Assembly: GCA_018398765.1 (NCBI GenBank)
Contig: JAHBMJ010000335.1
Coordinates: 15,001 to 50,268, forward strand
Source of the DNA: Chromera velia
Taxonomy: Eukaryota > Sar > Chromeraceae
Length of the DNA: 35,268 nt
Direction of reading: 5' to 3'
The translations under genes and the position numbers were made by a program. The notes under the pieces were generated by a model. That model did not search any database. It worked only from the letters and a program-made list of their open reading frames with translations, and was not told the origin of the DNA. Position 1 is the first letter of the stretch; every line of letters starts with the position of its first letter. This document shows positions 19,883 to 30,228 of the stretch, in pieces.

Positions 19883-21616
19883 AAACACTCCCCCCCACCC
19901 ACCCACCCACCCACCCCACAGACACGCGCGCATGCACACACGGACTTGAACCTCAAAGCGGGAGTTCATCGTCCCCAGGTCCAGAAGCGACAGGTGGCCT
20001 TTCCGTCCCCCGAACTGCGTTTTCAATTTTTTTATGCACGTCATTCGATCATCTGAGCATGCATGTATACATACGTTCACACTGAAGGGGTCTATCAATA
20101 CAGACAGGTGCGACGCCATGCGGCCTTTTCGTCTCCCGAGGTGAATCTCAAGACGTAAAACAGACATTAATAAATCAGCGTGAAGACAGACAGACATGGA
20201 GCCATCAGAAAGTCGGTCTCCCTTGCAGACCGGCAGAAAGACGCATCCCTTCCTTTCGCGTCCCCCCCAAAACAGAGAGAAAAAAAAGACCAGGAGCGAA
20301 GGAAGATGAATGCAAGAGGAGGAGGAGCAGAACGACCCGCAATTCCCTTCTTTCTTTCTGGTCTAAGGGCACGTTGCTCTATCGCAGGAGGAAGTTACTG
20401 CCCCTGTGTCTCATGCTTTGTTACTTTTCCGTTCTGGTCTTGTCTATCTGTACTCATCTGCTAGTATCTGTCTGTCTCTTTTGATGCATGGGTCTGAATC
20501 ATTCAGGCAGGGGCTGACTGACTGACTGACACAGAGGAAGCGACCGTCCCTCGAGAAGTCATGAACATAGGGTCCAAAGGGGAGCGACAGAGAGAAGGCC
20601 TGCAGGCAGAAGGTCATCGGAAGAAAGAGAAACGGAAGGAAGATAGATAGAAAATCCTCTCCCTCTCTTAGCACCTCGACCCAAGGATGGTTTTGTTTTC
20701 TTCGAAGTTGCACCTGTCAGTCTGCATCCATTCATCTCCCTCTTTCTTCTTTAGAGCCTCTGCTGCTCGACCATTTGGGCGACTTCAGCGGTGAAGGCGT
20801 GACCGTTTTTTCGGACTCTCTGACACAACCAAGAACGCTTTTGGACACCAGAACAGGGAGAAGGTGGGACTCCCTTTCGCCCCCCACTTGCCCCTAACCT
20901 CATTTACACACAGTGTCTTCTGGATGATCCCTCTCCTAACACCCCTGTCTGCCTGTACACCCACCTTTTGCGCTGTCCCGACGTCGACTTGTTGCTTCAG
21001 GTCTGCCTGTCGGACCTTGTACGTCCGCCCCATTTCGTGCTCGGGCTCCAAAAACCTGCACACATGTAGCAACGGGTGAGCGCACAGGGCAGGGCCGAAA
21101 CATCATGTGGAAGAAACGACTGAGAGACACAAGTCCAGCCCCCAAGGCCCACAAATGCATGAGGAGACGGCATCATCATTCTCTCTCAGGGTAAACTGCC
21201 TCCCTGAATCCCCGGCTGGAGTTGTGAAGGAAGGGACAAGGACAGTTACAAAGTAAGACAACGAAGGGATGCGGATGGGGTAAGGGCCGACACACAGAGG
21301 AGACCACGGGCAGAGAAGAGAACACAAAATCAGAGACGTATGTGCATGCAGAAAGTCAGGTCAGTCACGCGCTCGTGTGCAAACAGAGCCCCACTGACCC
21401 CGGCTCTGTCGTTAGCAAAACCTCGTTGTCCTTCAATCGCTTATCTGCCTCATCTTGCAGCTTCTGAAGCTGCTTGACCCTGGCCATCTGCCTCTGCTCC
21501 TTCTGTGAAAGGGGCAGACGCGCCTTTCCCTCTTTCTTTGGCATCGCGGAACTGCTCTGAGAAGAGGTCCCAGCTTCAGCCTTGACGGCTGAACCGGCCT
21601 CTTTCTTGGACGGCAT
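14802..21616 (-). CDS. UTP7: WDR46/UTP7 (BING4) U3 small-subunit processome WD40 protein
   Basis: Fourteen exons keep one frame and give 575 residues, close to the family size: 21399-21616, 20965-21055, 20531-20599, 19946-20014, 19469-19594, 19043-19113, 18430-18580, 17923-18042, 17282-17467, 16786-16926, 16201-16284, 15815-15869, 15474-15550 and 14802-15071. Family hallmarks are visible in order: EPGFLEPE (about 72), RDGRF plus GGRKGHLSLLD (about 120-140), YAYIYDSQGIELHRI (about 173-187), LEYLPFHFLL (about 195-205), GPCEVMRQN...VLHLGHNNGRVTLWTPNMS (about 233-264), ATTGTDGLWKVWDLR (about 288-302), and the BING4CT region with VPGAGSPNID (about 394-403) and NPFQSKK. The tail is basic/acidic and ends near GIFDRSV. 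In known eukaryotes the protein acts in the nucleolus in 18S rRNA maturation. Most donors are GTCAGT, GTGAGT or GTGGGT. A TTCCTGCAG at about 21635-21643 could mean a further 5' exon, so the start is the least certain part. Confidence 0.92.
15256..15298. repeat. (ATTC)n microsatellite
   Basis: Eight or so ATTC units in the intron between the last two UTP7 coding exons. Confidence 0.9.
17057..17092. repeat. (CAAA)n microsatellite
   Basis: CAAA units in the intron between UTP7 exons 9 and 10. Confidence 0.9.
17693..17781. repeat. (CA)n(GA)n(CAGA)n(GA)n in a UTP7 intron
   Basis: In the transcript sense this is (CT)n followed by (GT)n, within the intron between exons 8 and 9. The same order is seen in two other introns of the gene. 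Confidence 0.92.
18936..19034. repeat. (CA)n(GA)n(GAAA)n in a UTP7 intron
   Basis: It lies directly behind the donor of exon 6. In the transcript sense, CT/CTTT repeats begin within about ten bases of the donor, followed by (GT)n. Confidence 0.92.
19361..19451. repeat. (CA)n(CAGACA)n(CA)n(GA)n in a UTP7 intron
   Basis: It begins less than 20 bases behind the donor of exon 5 in the transcript sense. A CT run comes first and GT repeats follow. Confidence 0.92.
19831..19920. repeat. (CT)n(CA)n(CCCA)n in a UTP7 intron
   Basis: Compound repeat in the intron between exons 4 and 5. Here the order in the transcript is GT/GGGT first and AG after, so it differs from the other three. Confidence 0.9.
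20103..20139 (-). pseudogene. Decayed duplicate of UTP7 exon 4 start within intron 3
   Basis: On the minus strand this piece matches the beginning of exon 4 (19988-20014). TCGGG.GACG.AAAGGCC is shared with two substitutions, then an 11-base insertion, then ACCTGTC. In protein terms it reads GRRKGRMASHL against GGRKGHLSLL. No acceptor stands in front of it, so it is probably a pseudo-exon. Confidence 0.5.
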
Positions 21617-22290
21617 TGACCTCTTCAGAGGCACTGCAGGAACAAGAAGATACCACGGGTGAGACCACCTCCACTCAGTGTCCCACCAAATTTGCTTGCT
21701 CGTTCAGTCTGGCCGACTCTAGCAACACATCTCCTCCAAGATTCAGTTTTCATACACAGGCTCAAGGCAATCAAAACTCCTAGCTTTTGTCGAAGCGATG
21801 CTGAGATGACAGTCAGCTCCTGTGTGGAGCGCCTCAAACTCTTTAGAGTCCATGCAGTTCTCTGGCCTTGCACTAAGCCGATTGTCGGTGACACGAGAAC
21901 CGATTTTGCTTTTCTGGCCACCCTGCATTTCATGCAGTGCCGGGGCAGCTCCATATGCTCCTGGTCCTTGAAAGCGAAATTTTGCTGCTCAGCTCGGAAT
22001 GGAAGCCACACGAAACACGACGCGCTTCAACACAGAGACGGCGCATGTAGTCGGGTCCGGCAGAGGTCAGGCAATTTAATTAGTGTTCCTCACCGTTCTC
22101 TTACATATATAAGAGGCAGACTACTTGCTTGACCTGTCACAATAAGCTTTCCACTGAGACTCCATCGTGTGGGGGTCTTTTTGCTGCAATACTTGCTGTG
22201 AGCGCCTTTGCCTTTCCTGTTGTCCCAGCCTGCTGGCGTTCGCTGGGGAGCTTTTCATTTCACTGCCCTCCCTCGTACTTCTGCCCCAAG
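21617..22290. other. Divergent intergenic region between UTP7 and the MACPF gene
   Basis: It separates the UTP7 start (minus, 21616) from the MACPF start (plus, 22291). The plus-strand open frame running from 22129 into the MACPF gene begins with TTG and lacks a better start, so I take it as 5' untranslated sequence. A minus-strand frame through 21625-22011 may include an undetected 5' exon of UTP7, but I cannot prove one. Confidence 0.5.
22106..22113 (+). promoter_or_regulatory. TATA-like box of the MACPF gene
   Basis: TATATAAG stands alone in a non-AT-rich context, 178 bases before the chosen ATG and facing the plus-strand gene. It is the clearest TATA-type element in the window. Its function is inferred. 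Confidence 0.5.
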
Positions 22291-25200
22291 ATGTCCCGCT
22301 CTGCTCTCTTCATCGCTCTAGCGGGTATCAGTCTCTGCATCCCCCGACAGGCTTCTGCTGCCGTTGACCTGCCTGGCATCACGGTCTTGAGTGCAGGCTT
22401 CGATGCGGCCGCATGGGAAAACAGGGGAAGCGGGCGGTACCGGATTTTTGACCTGACGAAAGAAGGTCCCAAGGTCACCATTCCCGAAATGCAAAAAGAG
22501 TTCACCACCCCCGCACTGGTAACTGTCACAACTGACGGCCCCGCAACACGCCGTGCCGAGGATACGTGCTCGAATGTCGCTGCGACTTTCAGAGAGTTCT
22601 TGCACACTTACCAGGAGTCGGTCAGTCTCTCTGTCGGTGTGAAGTCAGGAGACTTCTCTTTGGGACTGCACAGAGAGGTCGACGAGATCTACCACGCCAC
22701 CACAGACAAGAGACAGGCAATTGGAACTTCCACTTCTTGGTGGGGCATGTACCAGGTCTCCTTGCCTCCTGCCTTTCTTCTCCTGAACAGCCTTGACACG
22801 TCCTTCGTTCAAACCAGAGACGCACTCAAGGCCATCGGGACACCGACCTCCGATGCCCAGCAGTCGATTTTTAACCAGGTGATCACTGCTTACGGCACAC
22901 ACTTCATGCCCTCCGCCATTGTGGGTGCGAGGGCGACCATGCACACTTTTGTGAACAACACGTTCCACTCTGAGTTCTCCGAGAAGACCGTCACCTCCCA
23001 GATCTCCATAGGGTTTCAGTACAAAAAGCTGTCCATGTCTCTGGACGAAAAGGCCAAAGACTACGCCAAGGAGGTCATGAAGGAATTCGCCAACGCCACA
23101 CACGACCACATGGAGTTCCAGCCCGACATCTCCCAGACACCAGGCGAGGCCCCCTGGTTGACTTGGGAGGCGGCTGCGAAGGAGAAGCCGGTGGTGGTCA
23201 ACATGACTGCCTCTCCTTTGTCGGATCTCTTCTTCGACATGCCAGAGGTGCAGGCGCACATGCAGAAGACCATTGACTTCTACACACTGAACGGAAAAAC
23301 AGGTCCGCTGACATGCACATGCCTGTGGGGTGGGACTCTCTTTTCCGGTTCCCCACTAATTTGGACTGTTTTTTGCTCCATTCGGAATTGTTCTGCTTGA
23401 CGCTCATCGCGTGATCGTGCCGATGAAAAAAAAAGGGAGAGGAAGACCGAGATTCTTGAACTCGACACGACAGACGGTCTCTTTCTTTTCCTTCAAATAC
23501 ACGGGGAGCGGAGACGCATTTTCCCTCGCCCAGCATATTGTGCTATCACACACTCGTCCCGTGGCTTCAATCGTCCCCTTCATGTCTGCCCCTCCCCCTC
23601 CCATCTGCCTCCCTCTCTGTCTGCCTGCAGGGTCTCTGTCTGAAGTCTTGGCCCCTCCCTCGGCCGTCTCTCTCCTCCTCGCTTCCGGACATGCCGAGGC
23701 CCCCTCGAGGGTCCCGGGTCTCTCCGTCGTTGGGTGCGGGTTTGACGCCCCGAGTCTGACCAACAAGGCCTGTCTGTTCGACACCCCCAGCCTCCCTGAC
23801 AGCGAGACCCTCTGGTCGAACCCCAGCTACCCTTCGATTGAGTACTCTGTGCCGACCGGGTTCTTCGTTGAATCCACCCCGGAGAGCATGATGCTGAACG
23901 GCACTCTGGTCTTCGAGACGCTGGACGACTACCTTGCACACTCCCACTGGGTGGAGACACACTCGTCCTCTGGGTTTCTGGGCTTCGGGGGCAAGAAGGA
24001 GAAGAAAACAACTGACGACCTCTACAGAAACTTCTATGCCCACCGGTATGCCAGTGAGTGAGAAAGTGAATGGATACCCATTTCTCTTCCCTTTGTCTAC
24101 TGTCCTTTTTTGAAACTTTCGATTCCTCTTTTTCTCTAGTCCCTCCCTGTTCAGCCTAAACGCTCCGTTCTCTGAAGTCCCTAGCTGCCTTCACAACCTT
24201 GCAAGGTGGACCGGCGACTCCTCTGCAGGAACCGACTCTCTCTCTGCTTCTTTTTTTTTCTCACTCTCCCTCACGCTCTCTGGCTCTTTTTCTTTCTTCC
24301 CTCTCTTCCCCCCCCCTCTGTGCATGCAGATACGCTCTGGCTCTGACGATGCGTCAGATCGGCTGGTTCTCTCTCTCAGTTGCCCAGTTTCCCCAACCCC
24401 CCCTCTCCCCTCTCTTCAAGGCTGCCCTCGAGGCCCTCCCTGAGACTTACGACCCTGAAGACACAGTCAGCGTCCAGATGTTCGAACAGTTCTTCGGGGC
24501 CTTCGGGACTCACGTCGTCACCAAGGCCCATATGGGCGGTTCTGTGTGGGCTCAGGACTGGTTTGAGTCCTGTCTGATCAAGATCTACTCTGACACCTGC
24601 ATCAATCAGGAAATCAGAAGAAGATACGATCCGTTCGGAATCGCACACAAGTCCACTGACCGGCACCAGTGCGACAAGAGGTTGGTGTCTGACTACGAGA
24701 AATACTCCAGTCAGCACTACGAGATGCTCGGAGGCACCGAGAAAGTTCCCCTAGACAAATGGGAGCAGTGGGCGTTGACAGTCAAGCACGCACCCAAGCC
24801 CGTCTCCATGCACACTGTGCCCATCCACCACATCCTCTACGGACCCGCTATGGAGTCCAAACGTGCCGCACTGGAGGCAGCCACCCTTGCTTTCCTGCAC
24901 TCCTCAGAGGCACAAAAGAAACAGACCATCGAGGAGCTAGAGAGAGTCAGGCCCCCCCCCGCACCCGTGTGTGACAGAGACACCGACCACGACCCTCTGC
25001 ATCCCGGAAAGTTTTTTTCTCCCTCTCCCGCCCTTTCCCTCTCCACCCAAACCCCCGACCTCCCCTCCGAGGACAACAGTACCAAACCCGCCGTCACTGC
25101 CCCCGATGCCCTGTCTGCTGACCCCAGAGTCGCCCTCTGTCCGATCGTCGGATACAACGGGGCCTTCTGTCCGGGAGGCGACCCCCCCGCCCCCTCCCCT

Positions 25201-27974
25201 TCTCTCAAGGCACTCTTCGGAGACGCCGCCGATGCCAATGCAAGACTCCCCAGAGGAGTCGGCATCACCCTCGACGTCTCCACAGGCGAGATCAAGCTGC
25301 CTGCCGCCGAGCTTTCCGGGGCCGCGTCTGTGTGGTCCGACCCCGTCACCGGGAAGGCCTACGACGTGCCCTCCGGCGTCTCCCTTGACAGCAACGTGAC
25401 TGCCTACAGCCAGCCCTCCGTGAGGGTGTTCAAGACAGAGGAAGAGCTTGCAGATGTGTGGGAGGCGGGGTACCAGCAAGGTACGTGGTTGGGGGGTTCT
25501 TTCGGCCTCTCTGCGGGTCTGTTGAAATTGTACAACGAGTTCTTCTCCAAGAGACAGTCAACGTCCATCAACCAGCACCCTGTGGCTGTGTACAAACTGG
25601 ACCTCGTGGCTGGCTGGGAGAAGGCTCTGAACGCCTACGCCAAACAAGCGCTGCAGGCACTCCCAGAGACCCTCGACACCCACACCTACGACCTGTTTTT
25701 CGAGACATGGGGCACACACGTGGCCACGTCCACTCTGGTGGGTTGATCTTTCTCTCTGTGACCCGAAGTTGCTCTCCTGTGTTCCCATTCTCACTTGCCC
25801 GCCCTGCAAAAGAAAAAAACGTCCGAGACGTAGACTCCTTTTGTCTCAGTATCTTCGGTCGGGTGTACTTATGCAGATACTCTTTCCCCTGCCTCATGAT
25901 GCACGTCGCACTGCACCTCCACTTGCTGCGCTCTCTTAAAAAGCTTCACAGGCCAAGATTCTGAGTGCCTTCACGTGCGCTTAATGAGTTTAGCATTACC
26001 GACTGTCTAGTGACGGAATCGCGTGCAAAAAAAAAAAAAATCTTTTGTTGGCTGCAGGTGGGCGGAATGGCAGAGATGCAGATTGCCTTCAAGGAGTGCA
26101 TCTGGGGTTCCCCCTTTCTGTCTGGAGGCCTCACCCCCCTGCAAATGGAGCAATTCCTCGCTGCAGAGCTGACCAAGACCCCAGTCTCAGACGCATACTA
26201 CACAGCCAGACGGCAGATCTCAGTCGACCACCGCTTGGGAGGCAACCCCGAGGTGGTTGATGCCTCGGAGTGGAGGAAGACCGTCGGAGCGAACCCCGCC
26301 CTTCTCAGGGTGTTCTCCCACACAGAGTGGGCAACCGTAGCAGAGGCCTCGGGTGCCGTCTCTGCGGCAGTTGTGAACAACCTGCGTGTCGCCGTGAAGA
26401 CGCGTCTTGAGACTGCAGAGGCAGAACGGAAGAAGGAGAGGGAGACCGTGAAGGCCCAACGTCTCGCTGAACTCCAGGGCCCCCGTACCGTCACAGCAGT
26501 AGTAGCACACGGTAGAAGAGGGGGCATCGTTCCTCAAATGAACATTGGGGGAAAGGTCCAGCTGAAGGGCTTTGCAGACTGTCCCGAGGGCCTGCCTAGT
26601 GCTCAGGCAGATGCACAGTGCTCAACCGGTGTGAATATTGAGAGTTGGAACACATTCCATTTGGTCAAGCCTCTGAGATACGAGAGAAATGCCCAGGGCC
26701 AGATGAGGTCTTCCAGATGTTTCGATCTCAATCCCGCCAACCGGCAGTGCATCGACCACTTCGGTCAGTGGGTCGACATCGGCTGTTCCCTCCAGCCATT
26801 TGCCAACAACAACCCCAGAGACTTCCACGCCCCCGTGCCTGACAAAACCGTCATAGGCATGGTCTGCGCAGACTGCGAGCCCATGGCAACCAACTTCGCT
26901 GCCGACGCGACGTTGAAGTGCGCCTGTCCAGGCTATGCCCTTACTGAGACAAATGCCGCACCCGTCCTCAGAAGCCTCCCTCCCATTGCTCCGGAGGAAC
27001 CCATCCTCCCGCCTGCTTCCGTGACATCCCTCAGAGGTACCCGTCGCTTCAGTGACGAGACACACATTGCTGAGCAGCCATCCGAGTCTGCTGAGCCTGA
27101 CATGGAGCAGTCGACCTCGGGTCTTCTGAAGACAGCAGCTCCTCTGTTCCGCACAGAGACAGACAGAGAAACGGATGGTGAGTCTCCCGTGATCAAGTGG
27201 GAGATTCCTGACTACAAGCAGTGCGACGAACAGTGGGGTTGTTTCCCTTATGCAGGCCACGAGGGCCGGTCTTCATGCAGTGAGACCTCGTGTGAGGGTG
27301 ACAAGGGGGAGTGGAAGAATAATATCTGTGTGTCGGGGTGTGGAATCACCACAACCGCCATGATGCTCTCCCACTACCGTTTCACTCGACAGATCTCCAC
27401 CAGTCGGGACTCCGTCCTCCCCCCCGAGGTCGCCTCCTTCTTCGTCCAAAGAGGGTATAGAGACGACTCCCACGGCTTCAAGGGGGTGTTCAACGTCAGG
27501 GGAGCCACGTGTAATGGCGTCTCTTGGGATGCCATTTGTGCCGCTGCCCGGTCTGAGAAGTTGTCGTGTCAGACCACCCAGCTCCTCGATAAGGCACCGA
27601 AGTGGTTGAAGGCAGGTCCCCTGATCGCACACGTGCGTCGTCGTCCGGGTGCCGAGAAAGGATCGTGCAAGTTCACGAATGCAGGGCACTACATTGCCCT
27701 GACAGGTATTGTGAGTTTGGATAAGAACGACATTCGCAAGACCGTCTTCTCTGTCCAAGACCCCAACAGTACCGAGACGGAGAGATACGTCGGTACAGGG
27801 TCGGAGCTGATTGATGACTGTGCCTTTGCGGGTCTGGTCCGGATCTTTGACCCCTCTTCTGCCTCCGAGGAAGCTCAGGAAGTGGAACAGGTTGAGGAGC
27901 CTGCGTGGGGCGAGGAAGAGAAGAGGGTGGTGCAGAAGCAGAGAGAAGCCAAGGAAGTGCTTCTCGTGGCGTGA
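22291..27974 (+). CDS. Secreted triple-MACPF protein with C-terminal C39-like cysteine peptidase domain
   Basis: Four exons fit: 22291-23302, 23631-24057, 24330-25737 and 26058-27974. Junctions are ACAG|GTCCGC to CTGCAG|GGTC (phase 1), GA|GTGAGA to ATGCAG|ATAC (phase 2) and CTG|GTGGGT to CTGCAG|GTGG (phase 0). The product is 1587 residues. The ATG at 22291 opens a signal peptide ending near residue 27. Three MACPF domains follow, each with the family signature: YGTH at 201-204, FGTH at 538-541 and WGTH at 940-943, followed by a small/Gly-rich turn. They lie roughly at residues 30-345, 360-640 and 740-1060, and N-glycosylation sequons occur in the first. A Cys-rich region (about 1125-1240) and an acidic linker come next. 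From about 1330 a papain-like domain of the peptidase C39-type group appears, with candidate Gln1337, Cys1377 (SGCGITTTAMM), His1493 (GHYIALTG) and Asp1517 (VQDPN). MACPF proteins usually insert into or perforate membranes. The role of the peptidase, for example processing, is inference. Confidence 0.85.
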
Positions 27975-30228
27975 GGGAGAAGAGAGAAGGGAAGAGCCAA
28001 GGAGGGGAGGATGAGTATGAGAAAGAGGGTGAAAGAATGGAAAGCGAAAAGAAAAGCCAGTCTGGGAAGAAAAGGTTGACCAGATGCAAGGGAGATTGGC
28101 ATCGCACCTCCAGCCAACAGCACAAAAAGAGAGGGTCCTTGTTTAGGGCAAGGAAGGGAGGGAGAGAGGGAACAGGAACAGGGTCTCTTCTCAGGGAAAT
28201 TCGTAAGGGGGGGGGATGGAGAAGATTTGTTTGAGGAATGACAGAAGAAGCATTTCTGCCGTCCTTTCTGATGAATAGGTGGCCTTCACTTACTTTCTTT
28301 TTCTGTTCGTCTGTCTGTCTGTTTGCCTTGCCGATCGATCGTACGTGTTTCTAGCTGTCGATTCGCTTATGCCTTTTTTGGTCTTTTTTTCGTTCTGTGT
28401 TCTTTAATCGTGAGTCCTCGGTGGCCTGGACCTACTTATTTCTGCTGTGTCGTCGTCGGCAGGTTCGACGGAGAAGGGAGACTTTGAAACACTGCATGTT
28501 GGCACCTTCCTTCCTTCCTTCCTTCCTTCTTCGATCAGGTGACTATTGTCTGCTCGAGTGGAAGAAACGGGGAGACGGCAAATCGCCTCGTTTTTTATCC
28601 GTTTGTTTCTTTTTTTGGTCTGTCGACGTGCAGAGGTGGGCACGCACGCTCGGCACCCTCCCTCACAGCTTCTTTCTTCTCTTTAGAAGGGATGGAAGGG
28701 GCCAATTTTTCGTTCTGCTGTACAATACGGTCTGTGTGTGCGTGATGAAAGAGAGGGGGGAAAGTGGAATGGAGGTCTCTTTACCAATGCCGTACTACCG
28801 GAGAAGGCTGGAGGTGCATGAAAGACTGGATGAATGCACAATTAATGATGTGGAAAATGTCGACCGAGAACACCTGAGACAGAATTTAACCGATTGAGAT
28901 GACAGAGAAGGGGAAAGCTCCAGTTCCGAGTCTCGCTCCAGTTTCAATTAAAGCAGGTGAGAAGATCGATCGAGCACCCTGATGGAAGAAGCGGAATGGA
29001 CAGCCTGTTTTCACTGTTTTTGTTGGTCTTAGTTGGTTTGTTGAAAGATGCGTTTCCTCACGTGTTCTATGCCAGATTTCTAGCTGCCACTGCCAGGTGC
29101 CAGTGCTCCTTCCTGAAAACGATCATCGTCAAAACCTAGGTCAAAACTAGAATGACAGGCAGGCTTGACACCATACATTTCATTCACGATGTTGATTATT
29201 TTCTTATAAGCTCACTTCTCAGTAAAAATGACGGCTGTTGTCATGCAAGATTTATCTTAAATCAATCTGTTTAAAATAGACCGTTTCACACAGATATGTA
29301 GTATAAACTTATATATTAGAAAGCTAGGTAGCAAGCTTGTCATACAGAGTAAAAAACAAACTTTGAATTTTTGATAAAACCATAAGAAAATTAAAGAAAT
29401 GTGTTGAATCATTAAATTAAGTGCTGACTACTTGTATAGGATATAATTTGGATAAGTAGTGTCACAATCGTATGTACTAGATGACGCTACGCGACGAATT
29501 ACTAACATTATAGTACTAGCTAATAATTATTACGAGTGATCATTCCATATATCATGAAAAATTAATGCATCATGCATGTCTTACACTGACTTACAGTCGA
29601 TCGCATATATGATATGATTAGATATGATGATGCATGATGATGATGGTGACTTAATCCGTTAGCCATCGTGTTCCAATGGTAAAGGGCAGTACATATTTTT
29701 GAGCATCCTATGGAGCATCCATGTCATATTGCAAAGTTAGGAGCACACTAGCGATTACTCACCTAAAGCGGCCGAACTTTAGGACTACTAGCTAGCAAAA
29801 CACTGCGCCCCAGGATCGATCAGTCCGGTGACATTACGTGAAGTATATCAAGCTGACATTACATGAAGTATACTTGTAGTAGCAACATTGCAATTTACAC
29901 AACCGTGCGGCTGGCCACCAATTCTACACCATGCGTTTTCTTTATCCCATCCTAGATCCCATCTCCTGTTTTGGCATGACGCCATTCCCGCCTAGCATTC
30001 CCGCTCCCTTGATTATCAGGGGGCAAGTGTGGAGATCGACAGACACTCAGTGAGGACAAGGGAACGCCTTCACCGCTTTCCTCTCTCTCTCTCTCTCTCT
30101 CTGCCAGATTTTCTCCCCATTCCTGTCACCCCCTGTGCTTCAGCACCAGCAGAAGGGGAGGAAGAAGCACACGCAGAGGCCCAAGCCTGCGTTTCTCTGG
30201 TGGGAGGAAAAGCCCCCCCCTCCACCCC
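27975..30228. other. Intergenic: 3' flank of the MACPF gene and AT-rich island
   Basis: 27975-29130 is mixed GA/CT-rich sequence with only weak open frames (for example 28397-28897). 29140-29930 is AT-rich without genes. It contains a 25-base-period tandem pair (TGACATTAC(A/G)TGAAGTATA at 29829 and 29854) and a CCTAAAG/CTTTAGG inverted repeat (29762-29783). A (CT)n run lies at 30079-30101. I found no tRNA or other RNA gene. Confidence 0.5.

Noticed and set aside
22129..22290. Longer N-terminus for the MACPF protein
   Set aside because: It starts with TTG, and the ATG at 22291 begins a standard signal peptide.
28397..28897. 166-codon plus-strand frame downstream of the MACPF gene
   Set aside because: It lacks domains, is rich in slippage-type codons and crosses a CCTT repeat. 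I see no clear splice context.
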